From Phycisphaerae bacterium (GTDB lineage Bacteria; Planctomycetota; Phycisphaerae; Sedimentisphaerales; Anaerohalosphaeraceae), in the NCBI GenBank assembly GCA_012517095.1, contig JAAYVQ010000477.1, forward strand, positions 1 through 33,020: a stretch of DNA of 33,020 nt, given 5' to 3'. Under the pieces are notes generated by a model, which worked only from the letters and a program-made list of their open reading frames with translations, had not been told where the DNA came from and did not search any database. How positions within the stretch are numbered: position 1 is the stretch's first letter; every line of letters starts with the position of its first letter. Shown here piece by piece: positions 15,248 through 22,996 of this stretch. The translations under genes and the position numbers were made by a program.

Positions 15248-16081
15248 ATGGGTTCGTCGTTTATCATCGGAAATATGAACATCGGATCGCCCTCGAAATT
15301 CTTTGTCATCGCCGGTCCCTGCGTTATCGAAGACGAAGAAATGACCCATCGGATCGCACGACGACTGGCGGAGATTCGTGACCGGACGGAAATCGGGATT
15401 CTTTTCAAAGCCAGTTTTGACAAGGCCAATCGCACAAGCATCACCGGTTTTCGTGGCCCGGGAATGAAGGAAGGGTTGCGGATTCTGGCTGACATTCGTT
15501 CCGAGACGGGACTTGCGCTTGTGACCGATGTACACGAGCCCGACCAGGCCGGACCCGTCGGGGAAGTGGTGGATTGTGTTCAGGTCCCCGCCTTCCTGTG
15601 TCGTCAAACCGATTTACTGATTGCCTGTGCCCGGACGGGAAAAGCGGTGAATGTCAAAAAAGGCCAGTTTGTCTCGCCGGCCGAGATGAAAAATGCCGTG
15701 CAGAAAATCCGGGATTCGGGGAACGACCGGATTCTGTTGACCGAACGAGGAACCTTCTTCGGATACAATCGACTGGTTAATGATATGACGGCGATCCCGG
15801 CCATGCAGGCATTGGGTTGTCCGGTGGTAATGGATGCTACCCACAGTACGCAGCAACCCGGGGGTCTTGGTCAGGCCAGCGCGGGAAACCGCCAACTGAC
15901 CCCCGTCCTGGCCAGAGCTGCCGTCGCCGCCGGTGCCGATGGCCTGTTCATGGAAGTTCATCCGATGCCGGACAAGGCCCTGTGCGATGCGGCCTGTATG
16001 ATTCCATTGGATTGGGTGGAAAACCTGATTCGAATGTGCGCTTCACTCCACACACTGATCCGTGAGAATCAATCATGTTAG
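15248..16081 (+). CDS. kdsA: 3-deoxy-D-manno-octulosonate 8-phosphate synthase
   Basis: The 277-residue TIM-barrel enzyme condenses phosphoenolpyruvate with arabinose 5-phosphate to give KDO-8-phosphate, the first committed step to the KDO of lipopolysaccharide. Family marks include VIAGPCVIE (20-28), FKASFDKANR (53-62), FRGPGM, VTDVHEP (92-98) and NVKKGQFVSP (135-144). The metal-dependent class is indicated: C25 sits where E. coli has Asn, and H199, E236 and D247 complete the expected metal site. Its presence implies an outer membrane with KDO-containing LPS or a related glycolipid. It lies 42 bases after the lipid kinase gene and overlaps the radical SAM start by 7 bases. Confidence 0.97.
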   Translation: MGSSFIIGNMNIGSPSKFFVIAGPCVIEDEEMTHRIARRLAEIRDRTEIGILFKASFDKANRTSITGFRGPGMKEGLRILADIRSETGLALVTDVHEPDQAGPVGEVVDCVQVPAFLCRQTDLLIACARTGKAVNVKKGQFVSPAEMKNAVQKIRDSGNDRILLTERGTFFGYNRLVNDMTAIPAMQALGCPVVMDATHSTQQPGGLGQASAGNRQLTPVLARAAVAAGADGLFMEVHPMPDKALCDAACMIPLDWVENLIRMCASLHTLIRENQSC

Positions 16082-17025
16082 ACCGGAAATCGATCGAGAA
16101 TCGTCGATGGAAATATTTGTTCGGACCTGTCCCTTCCAGGCGTCTCGGGGCAAGTTTGGGGGTTGACATTGTTCCATTGAAGACCTGTAGTCAGAATTGT
16201 GTTTATTGCCAGCTCGGCATACATGGGAAAGCGACGCTTGAGCGTCGTGAATATGTTCCGTTCGCGGAGGTCATCGACGAACTGCGAGCATGGTTGGCCG
16301 AAGGAGGCACGGCCGACTACATCACCATCAGTGGATCCGGCGAACCGACGCTGTACAGTCGGTTGGACGAGTTGGTGAGGGGAATCCGGTCATTGACGAA
16401 ACTGCCCATTGCCATTATTACCAATGGAACCCTGTTACAGGATCCGGAGGTTCGCCGTGCCTGTTGCCTTGCCGATGTCGTGATGCCGTCGCTGGATGCC
16501 GGAGATGCCGAGACCTTTCGGCTCGTCAATCGTCCCCATTCGAAACTGGACTTTGATTCGTTTGTCCGCGGATTGATCGAGTTTCGTGGGGAATATTCCG
16601 GACAGTATTGGCTGGAAGTTTTTCTTGTCGATGGTATCAATACCAATTCCGATCAACTGGCGAACATCCGCGCGATCCTCGAACGGATTCGACCGGACAA
16701 AATCCAGGTCAACACCGCCGTCCGACCGACCGCGGAAGCCGGCGTCGTCCGCGTCGAACCGGGACGGCTTGAAGAGCTGGCCCGACGATTGAGTCCCCGC
16801 GCCGAAGTGATCGCCGACTTCGATCGAACAAGTCGTCGTGCCAGTGATATCCCCGACGCCCAGGTCCTGGTTGAAATTCTTCGTCGCCGTCCCTGCTCAC
16901 TTTCGGATCTTTCCGCCGCATTGGGATATTCCGCCGATCTTCTCCAACCCATTCTCGACGAACTTCTGAAACGAAATTCCATCCGTCGCGAGCTCCGCGG
17001 CGACACTTGTTATTTCAAGATCTGA
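16075..17025 (+). CDS. Radical SAM protein (COG0731-like) with C-terminal winged-helix domain
   Basis: The 316-residue protein has the CX3CX2C cluster motif C38, C42, C45 (TCSQNCVYCQLG), which binds the [4Fe-4S] that cleaves S-adenosylmethionine. It begins with FGPVPSRRLGASLGVD, typical of the bacterial branch of COG0731 that is often misannotated as wyosine synthase-like. The core barrel includes ISGSGEPTLYS and ITNGTLL. Residues about 255-316 form a separate helix-turn-helix (LRRRPCSLSDLSAALGYSADLLQPILDELL). The substrate is unknown. The ATG lies inside the kdsA stop region (7-base overlap), so the genes are translationally linked. A connection to LPS is not supported by the family and may be only positional. 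Confidence 0.9.
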   Translation: MLDRKSIENRRWKYLFGPVPSRRLGASLGVDIVPLKTCSQNCVYCQLGIHGKATLERREYVPFAEVIDELRAWLAEGGTADYITISGSGEPTLYSRLDELVRGIRSLTKLPIAIITNGTLLQDPEVRRACCLADVVMPSLDAGDAETFRLVNRPHSKLDFDSFVRGLIEFRGEYSGQYWLEVFLVDGINTNSDQLANIRAILERIRPDKIQVNTAVRPTAEAGVVRVEPGRLEELARRLSPRAEVIADFDRTSRRASDIPDAQVLVEILRRRPCSLSDLSAALGYSADLLQPILDELLKRNSIRRELRGDTCYFKI

Positions 17026-17251
17026 ACCTCTTTCCCATCCGGATTTGATCGCCCGGTTGATCCGGGAAAATACCGAATCCTCACTCCATCCGTCCGCGAT
17101 TATGGGGCTGAAAATCCGATTTGTTGCGCGATCGTTACGCAAGGTCCGAAATTTATGCGGATTTTTTTCAAAATCCCCTTTAGAGAACCAATTTTAGACC
17201 GATAAATGCTGTAGCGAAGATGGATCCCGATCTGCAACCGAGGTCTATGGA

Positions 17252-17515
17252 ATGCAAAGAAATCACAAGCAATTGATCCTGAACAAAGGCGTCGAGAAAT
17301 ATATCTTCCGATACGAAGAAGGACAGGAAGGCGAATTGCTCGAAGCTCTGGTCGCTCAGGCCAACGACAGTCGAACCGATTTTGACTGGTTTGATGCGGC
17401 CGTTTTGAGCTTCAAATTGACGCAATCCTTGATCGGGGAAGCGGATCGGATCCTGTATGACGATGTGCCGGATATCTTTACGCCTCCGGTGGTGGAATCG
17501 GAAGACGAAGAATAG
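17252..17515 (+). CDS. Small acidic conserved hypothetical protein
   Basis: I do not know a function. The 87-residue product is soluble, strongly acidic at the C-terminus (ESEDEE), and carries a compact helical centre (GVEKYIFRYEEGQEGELLEALVAQA, positions 13-37, then DFDWFDAAVLSFKLTQSL). No Cys and no membrane segment are present. I recall short proteins of this look in planctomycetes, but that is memory, not a search. It lies 65 bases before the recombinase gene on the same strand with GAGG before its ATG, so the two may share a transcript. The 226 bases upstream carry no convincing promoter; only short inverted repeats (17052-17066 and 17124-17142) were seen. Confidence 0.75.
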   Translation: MQRNHKQLILNKGVEKYIFRYEEGQEGELLEALVAQANDSRTDFDWFDAAVLSFKLTQSLIGEADRILYDDVPDIFTPPVVESEDEE

Positions 17516-17580
17516 CCGTTCCGGCGACGGGGAGTCATGATCGCCGAAAATAACGAACTGTTTGGATCAAGGGAATAACT

Positions 17581-18594
17581 ATGGCAGAGTGCGCGATTAC
17601 CCAGGAATTTCTGAACTATCTGAAATTCGAAAAGCACTTTTCGGATTATACCGCTCGTTGTTATGGCGCGGATTTGGAACAGTATGTGGAATTTCTGCAC
17701 GGATCGGGATCCGAGGACCATTCGACATCCGGCGGCGAATCGTATGGTTCATGGAATGCCGATTCGGGAGGCGTGGCGACCGCCACAAAGACGGAAACCA
17801 AGCTGGAAGAGCAGATCCTCACGGCCGATGTGAATCTCGTCCGTCGTTTCATGACAGCGTTGTCTGACAAACAATACTGCAAATCGACGACGGCCCGGAA
17901 ACTGGCCACTTTGCGAAGTTTCTACAAGTTTCTCGTGAAGCGGAACTATGTTACCGCCAATCCGGTCACAACCATCAAGACTCCAAAACAGGATAAGCGT
18001 CTCCCCCGCTTTCTGGAATTCGAAGAGGTTCAGAAACTGCTGAATACCCCCCAGGCGGATAACTGGCTCGGGGTGCGGGATCGCGCGATTCTGGAGACTC
18101 TGTATAGTACGGGAATGCGTGTCAGTGAGCTGGTTGGATTAAACCTTGAAGATGTGGATTTCCTCGGCGAAGTCATTCACATTCGAGGCAAGGGCAAGAA
18201 GGAAAGAATCGCCCCCATCGGGTCCAAAGCCCTTCAATCGATCCAGCAGTATATCGAATACCGAAACAAACGGATGCAGAATGACGGCGGATTCGACAGC
18301 AAGGTTCTGTTTGCCAACAAACACGGGAAACGGCTCAGCACCCGCAGCGTCCGACGAAAGATGGACAAATATCTCCGGCAGGCCGGATTGGACCCGACCA
18401 TCAGTCCTCATACCCTGCGTCACAGTTTCGCCACGCACATGCTGAACAATGGAGCCGATCTCCGCAGCGTTCAGGAACTCCTCGGACATCAATCGTTATC
18501 GACTACGCAGATCTATACCCATGTAACCACCGGAAAGATGAAACAAGTGTATGACGGCGCCCATCCGAGAGATGGGATGGATGGTAAGAGTTAA
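17581..18594 (+). CDS. xerC: Tyrosine recombinase XerC-like, with N-domain insertion
   Basis: The 337-residue protein is a tyrosine recombinase of the XerC/XerD type, which resolves chromosome dimers at dif with FtsK. All catalytic residues are present: R180 (STGMRVSEL), K204 (RGKGKKER), H277 and R280 (SPHTLRHSF), H303 (LLGHQSLST) and Y312 (QIYTHV). The C-terminal end (KMKQVYDGAHPR) is typical. It is about 35-40 residues longer than a normal Xer because of a low-complexity Ser/Gly/Thr-rich insertion (about 44-80) in the core-binding domain, after YVEFLHGSG. No phage genes, cassette array or attachment site lie nearby, so a housekeeping role is more likely than an integrase one. XerC versus XerD is not settled. 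Confidence 0.9.
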   Translation: MAECAITQEFLNYLKFEKHFSDYTARCYGADLEQYVEFLHGSGSEDHSTSGGESYGSWNADSGGVATATKTETKLEEQILTADVNLVRRFMTALSDKQYCKSTTARKLATLRSFYKFLVKRNYVTANPVTTIKTPKQDKRLPRFLEFEEVQKLLNTPQADNWLGVRDRAILETLYSTGMRVSELVGLNLEDVDFLGEVIHIRGKGKKERIAPIGSKALQSIQQYIEYRNKRMQNDGGFDSKVLFANKHGKRLSTRSVRRKMDKYLRQAGLDPTISPHTLRHSFATHMLNNGADLRSVQELLGHQSLSTTQIYTHVTTGKMKQVYDGAHPRDGMDGKS

Positions 18595-18626
18595 GGTATC
18601 CCCGCGGGATACGGTGGTTCGGGAAG

Positions 18627-18656
18627 AAAGCCCGTCTGAAACGACGGGCTTTTTTT
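18627..18656 (+). terminator. Rho-independent terminator after xerC
   Basis: A 10-bp stem (18627-18636 with 18643-18652, six-base TGAAAC loop) ends in a run of seven T (18650-18656). It lies 33 bases beyond the recombinase stop, between convergent genes; the reverse direction has only an interrupted T-run. Confidence 0.93.
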
Positions 18657-18668
18657 ATTGGCAGGATA

Positions 18669-19964
18669 TCAGATCATCGGGAGTCGGACTGTAAATGTGC
18701 TACCCACGCCGGGCGTGCTGCGAACGCCGAGAGATCCGTTGAGCATCTCCACAAACCGTTTGGTAATCGTCAGTCCCAGTCCCGTCCCCCCATACGATCT
18801 TGTGCTGCTGTTGTCGGCCTGCATGAAGGCCTCAAAGATCAGGGTCAACTGATCCGGAGCGATTCCGATCCCGGTGTCTTCAACATCGAAGAAAATCCAC
18901 TCTTGGTCTTCCTGTCGTTCGGTCCCGATCCGAAGAAGAACGCGCCCTTTCGCGGTGAATTTGACCGCATTTCCCAATAGATTGATCAGACATTGCTTCA
19001 GTCGGGCGGCGTCGGTCTGAAAGGTTTCGGGGACTCCCGGGAGAATCGAAATTTCGAAGGATAATTTTTTATGGATCGCCAGCGGTTGAATCACGGTTTG
19101 TATGGAATTCAGGATGTCCCGAAGGGAACTGTCGTTGATTCGCATTTCGATTTTTCCGGCCTCGATCTTCGAGAAATCCAGAATGTCGTTAATCACCGAC
19201 AACAAATTATTTCCGGCCGTCGATATGGCCTGAACATATTGTCGATGAGAGTCTGTCAGCTTCTCTTCCAGAAGAATCCCCGTAAAACCGAGAATGGCGT
19301 TCATGGGTGTACGAATTTCGTGACTCATATTGGCCAGAAATTGGCTTTTGGCCACGCTGGCGGCCTTGGCCTCGGCCAGAGCCGACTCCAGTTCGCGCGT
19401 TCGCTGGCGGATCAGTTTCTCAAGATTTTGCTGGTGTTGCCGAAGAGCCGAATCCGCCAGCCATTTGGTCCCCAACGCGACGGCGAATTGATGCAATTCG
19501 TGATGATGAAACGGCTTTTGAATGTAAAACAGCTTATCCGCGGGTGGCACGCGATGTCGTATCTGCGCGGGGGTCGCTTCCGAATATCCCGTCACAACGA
19601 CGATTTGAACGGCCGGATCCAGACGGCGGATATTCTCAGCCAGCCAGACTCCGTCGTTTCCGGGAGGCATCCGAATGTCCAGAAAAACCAGGGCAAATGG
19701 ATCTTCCTCTTCCTGGGCCTGACGAATGGCATCCAATGCCGATTCACTTTGATTTTGACAGACCAGATCGATCTCGAAAGATTCGGTGGCCTCTTCACGG
19801 GTTGAAGATCCGAACAGTTCGGCTGCCAGTTGATGGAGACATTCCGCGGACTCATTCGGCTTGTCCGATGGGGCGAGAATCTGCCGGTATGATTGAAGAA
19901 TCGCCTCCTCATCGTCCACGGCAAGAATTCGTATGGGTTTGGAGCATTGCTTGGTGATGGTCAT
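18669..19964 (-). CDS. Receiver-histidine kinase protein
   Basis: The 431-residue cytoplasmic protein carries, in order, a receiver domain (about 10-165), a short coiled coil (175-205), a HisKA domain (205-275) and an HATPase domain (315-431). The receiver has the acidic pair D17/D18, phosphoacceptor D96 (FLDIRMPPG), T125 and K150. The kinase H box is H215 (MSHEIRTP), N box N332 (LLGNAVKF), G1 DTGIGI (363-368) and G2 GGTGLGL (392-398). A ~35-residue extra segment between the first helix and second strand of the receiver (about 31-65) is a variant I associate with some receiver-kinase proteins. Its start overlaps the sensor kinase stop by 4 nt, so the pair is translationally coupled. No DNA-binding output is present. 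Confidence 0.93.
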   Translation of the reverse strand: MTITKQCSKPIRILAVDDEEAILQSYRQILAPSDKPNESAECLHQLAAELFGSSTREEATESFEIDLVCQNQSESALDAIRQAQEEEDPFALVFLDIRMPPGNDGVWLAENIRRLDPAVQIVVVTGYSEATPAQIRHRVPPADKLFYIQKPFHHHELHQFAVALGTKWLADSALRQHQQNLEKLIRQRTRELESALAEAKAASVAKSQFLANMSHEIRTPMNAILGFTGILLEEKLTDSHRQYVQAISTAGNNLLSVINDILDFSKIEAGKIEMRINDSSLRDILNSIQTVIQPLAIHKKLSFEISILPGVPETFQTDAARLKQCLINLLGNAVKFTAKGRVLLRIGTERQEDQEWIFFDVEDTGIGIAPDQLTLIFEAFMQADNSSTRSYGGTGLGLTITKRFVEMLNGSLGVRSTPGVGSTFTVRLPMI

Positions 19965-21853
19965 ATCATTCTCCCATTTTCAGGAACTTCCACCGGCCAT
20001 TCCACATGAAATGTCGCTCCTTTCCCGGGCCCGTCACTTTCGGCATAGATGCGTCCGTGCATCCCGTTCAGTACGGTTGAACACCAATGGAGGCCGAGTC
20101 CCCAGTTGGATTTCCCTTTGGTCGAAAATCCCCGTTCAAACAACCGGTTTTGAACTTCCGGCGAAAAACCGTTTCCGTCATCTCGGACTCTCAGGTGACA
20201 AACCGAAACCGAATCCTTGGTCTCAAGGATTGCGTCCAGAACGATATGTCCTTGTGAACGACGGGTCATCCGGATCGATTCGCCGGCATTGATCAGAAGA
20301 TTGGAGAGGACCTGAACCATTTGGATACGAGCCATCGGAATGGGTCCAATAGTGTCCAGGGATGGATTCAGGATGACCTCTGCCGGCCCAAGCCGTTCCG
20401 TTCCGATCAGTGTCAGGGCATCCTGAATCAATTCGGCCGGTTTAACGTGGTCCATCGTTGACGGATTCGAACAGAATTGTTGTTGATCCGCCAAGATCTG
20501 GTCCACTTGTGCCATCGGCTGGCTAATCCCTTCAAGATGTCCGTGAATCTGCGCGATCAGGTCGATCATCGCATCGCGTCCGGAATCGACAAATCGAGTC
20601 AGTTTCTCTTTGCGATCCGGTTCCGTTGCTGGCGATGCCAGTTCGTTGATCGCCTGGCGAAGGCGCTGGACTGGAACCTGCTCTACTTGTTGGCAAAGAC
20701 TTTCGATTTCCGTCGTGATCGGCGTCAGGGCATTGCGAAGATTGTGCAGGACGCCGGATGCCATCTCCGACATCCCCGACCAGAATGCCTGGTCGTTGAG
20801 TTGCTTGCGGGCCTGATACAACTGACTTGTTAATTCATTAAATTCCCGAGTCAGGGTGCCCATTTCATCACTCGACGATACGGCGATTTGTGAAGTCAGG
20901 TCTTGCGTTTGTCGAAGAGTCGAAAGGTGATCGGCCAGTCGGTGCAGGGGATTGAGAACCAGTATCTGGAGAAGAAACCATAAGATAACACACACCAGAA
21001 AACCGACCCACCCCAACGAGACCAAAAAAAATCGCACGCTGGCCATTCCCTGATTGACGATATCACGCGGCATATGGACCTGAAGGACCAGATTATTGCG
21101 CTCCGCCAAATCGCAAATGACATGGTATCCAATCAGTTGTTCAGAATCTTCGATCACAATGGCCTTGGGATTGGATTCGGTCAGTTCCCGGAGGGCCTTC
21201 TCGGTGCCTGCCTCCCGGATTGCTGTTCGATCCGCAATACAAAGATCCAGTTGGGTCTGTCTGGCCAGTTTTGAGAGAAGGGCTTCCTCGAGAAACCGAC
21301 CGACGACCAAAGTTCCGTAGATCGGCGGTTCGACGGCGCTACTGGTAATTGGACGCGAAGCGATCAACAGGGGTCCTTCCGATGTGTGGATGACGCCGGT
21401 TTTCAAATCCGATACCTCGTGCAAATCAAACAGTTGACGCTGATTGACAATCGCCTGGTTTACTGTGGCGGGAATCGGCCAATCGGTTTTATCTTTCAGA
21501 TTCACTCCTTTGGCCGACACGAGTGTTCCGGCGACATTCCAGTACATCAGCAGGTTCGCTTGAATGGTGGCCAGCGCTGAATCCGTCAGGTTGGAGGCCG
21601 TGTATTCGGGTTTCTTGCCGAGGACAAAATCCCGGGTATCGTCCCACTGGGCCCAGTCTCCGGCCACCATCGCTATTCGCGCAATCTCGTCTTCCAGCGC
21701 CGCCCATGCCCGATTGACATTCGTGGTGGCGTATTGTTTTTCCAGTTGTTGATAATCGGTGATCACAATGCTTCTGGTCAATTCTATATTTCCGATCATG
21801 GCCAGTGCAAAAGTAACCCCCAACACCCAGAGAACTTTCTTTCGAAGCGACAT
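19961..21853 (-). CDS. Membrane sensor histidine kinase with CHASE4-like sensor and HAMP
   Basis: The 630-residue protein has an N-terminal membrane segment (about 8-32), a periplasmic sensor (50-260) with AGDWAQWDDTRDFV (64-77) typical of CHASE4, a second membrane segment (272-298), a HAMP linker (298-350) and a kinase core. The predicted phospho-acceptor is H370 in ASGVLHNLRNAL, a variant H box unlike the common SHELRTP form. The ATP-binding domain has N516-type SNLLINAGES, DDGNGF (558-563) and GLGLHWC (585-591). The ligand is unknown. It would autophosphorylate and pass phosphate to a receiver, most simply that of the next gene, with which it overlaps by 4 nt. AAGGAT lies before the ATG. 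Confidence 0.92.
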   Translation of the reverse strand: MSLRKKVLWVLGVTFALAMIGNIELTRSIVITDYQQLEKQYATTNVNRAWAALEDEIARIAMVAGDWAQWDDTRDFVLGKKPEYTASNLTDSALATIQANLLMYWNVAGTLVSAKGVNLKDKTDWPIPATVNQAIVNQRQLFDLHEVSDLKTGVIHTSEGPLLIASRPITSSAVEPPIYGTLVVGRFLEEALLSKLARQTQLDLCIADRTAIREAGTEKALRELTESNPKAIVIEDSEQLIGYHVICDLAERNNLVLQVHMPRDIVNQGMASVRFFLVSLGWVGFLVCVILWFLLQILVLNPLHRLADHLSTLRQTQDLTSQIAVSSSDEMGTLTREFNELTSQLYQARKQLNDQAFWSGMSEMASGVLHNLRNALTPITTEIESLCQQVEQVPVQRLRQAINELASPATEPDRKEKLTRFVDSGRDAMIDLIAQIHGHLEGISQPMAQVDQILADQQQFCSNPSTMDHVKPAELIQDALTLIGTERLGPAEVILNPSLDTIGPIPMARIQMVQVLSNLLINAGESIRMTRRSQGHIVLDAILETKDSVSVCHLRVRDDGNGFSPEVQNRLFERGFSTKGKSNWGLGLHWCSTVLNGMHGRIYAESDGPGKGATFHVEWPVEVPENGRMI

Positions 21854-21990
21854 GGAATCATATCCTTCCTACCGTAAAATCCATGGACATTATGTTATCG
21901 GCAAGATTCCTCCTTGACTTTTCGATGAAAAGCGGCATGATGAGGGTTGGATACGATATCAGGACAGTGATGTTGAACCGGGCAAATCGA

Positions 21991-22695
21991 TCAGAACAAT
22001 CCCCGAATCGCGTAACCGATGTGATGGTGAGCCGTCCGGACAGGTAAGAATGGAAGGGGAAAAGAAATCGGCCGAACAATCTGAGAAGTTTGTTGTGGAT
22101 CCGTTCCGGTCGCGGTTGACTCTTCGCTGAATGTGATAACCGTATCTGGATGGGATTCAGTCGATAGATCCGGCTGTTCCGTTTCCGAGACAATCGAATC
22201 CGTCGTTATGGACGAAACCGTGGATTCCGATTCACAGGCCCCTGCCGCCTCGATGGATTTGGTTTCAACCGGCTTTGCCGGATTGGTTTCAGTTATGACG
22301 GTCTCCGTATGGGACTCTGTATCCGATCCGATTTTCTCCTCACTCGAAGGTTCAATCGGAATGGCTGCGTCCTGGGAATTCTCCGTATCAAGGTGTACCT
22401 CTGCGTTGACTTCCTCCGGTTTGGGTACCTGCTCAACAACCTCGGCCAAAGTCGGATCCGGAGGTGTGTCAATCGGCTCGGTTTCCTGATCACTCAAGGT
22501 TGGCGAAGCTTCGTTGGGGATCGGAGGCGGTTCCTCCGTCGCCACGGAAGACTCTGCAACTGCATGAATTAACGGAGGTTCTGTGACCGTGGCGGTTGTC
22601 GCCGGTTGTTCCGGACACACCTCCGCATGGACAGGATCTGTCGATTGATCCTGTGCCGTTATTTCGTTCATAGTTAATGATTCTGATTCTGCCAC
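21991..22695 (-). CDS. Acidic, low-complexity (Glu/Thr/Ser/Pro-rich) hypothetical protein
   Basis: I do not recognise this 234-residue product. Nearly all of it is disordered-looking sequence rich in E, T, S, P and D with almost no K or R. Imperfect repeats such as ESHTETVIT and ESHPDTVIT suggest internal duplication. Only the last ~25 residues differ, with a Pro/Phe-rich and His-bearing end (FPLPFLPVRTAHHHIG). There is no signal peptide. The start is taken as GTG 22695 with AGGGA upstream; ATG 22671 lacks a ribosome-binding site. It lies 137 bases before the sensor kinase on the same strand. The frame is intact over 700 bases, but with such biased composition an artefactual ORF is possible. 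Confidence 0.55.
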   Translation of the reverse strand: MAESESLTMNEITAQDQSTDPVHAEVCPEQPATTATVTEPPLIHAVAESSVATEEPPPIPNEASPTLSDQETEPIDTPPDPTLAEVVEQVPKPEEVNAEVHLDTENSQDAAIPIEPSSEEKIGSDTESHTETVITETNPAKPVETKSIEAAGACESESTVSSITTDSIVSETEQPDLSTESHPDTVITFSEESTATGTDPQQTSQIVRPISFPLPFLPVRTAHHHIGYAIRGLF

Positions 22696-22996
22696 GGCTT
22701 CCCTATGGAATTGGCGATAAGATTGAACCTCGGAGAATGTATCGGCTTTGTTCGGATCTTACTTCAGAATCGTATTGGAAGTTCACGGGAATGTTGACGA
22801 TCCGAATTTCCACTGTTATCCGGTTTCAAAGTCCGAGAATCCGGGGCAAATCATGTCCGCCAAGCACGGATAGAGAGTAACAAGAGATCCAATATCACGG
22901 AGTTTTGAGGGGTAAATCGTCTCAATTCGGTTGACTTCCAGGTCATTTTCCCGTATAGTGAATAGGGACTTGGGCTTCTGATTATTCCGAGTGGAA
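22696..22996. other. Divergent intergenic region with a strong promoter
   Basis: These 301 bases contain no gene. The right end carries the near-consensus promoter listed separately. The left 200 bases show no clear promoter toward the acidic protein and no repeat worth naming. Confidence 0.6.
22931..22959 (+). promoter_or_regulatory. Near-consensus sigma70 promoter of the haem/PD40/TPR gene
   Basis: TTGACT (22931-22936) and TATAGT (22954-22959) are separated by exactly 17 bases. Each hexamer has five of six consensus bases. The leader to the ATG would be about 30 bases. Confidence 0.85.

Noticed and set aside
17581-18594. Phage or integron integrase in place of XerC
   Set aside because: No attachment repeats, tRNA target, phage genes or cassette array are visible, and the C-terminus is Xer-like.
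21858-22193. A short minus-strand frame with an AAGGAGG box inside it, between the acidic protein and the sensor kinase
   Set aside because: It overlaps the acidic protein in another frame, lacks a family, and the AAGGAGG is not followed by a start codon leading to a long frame.
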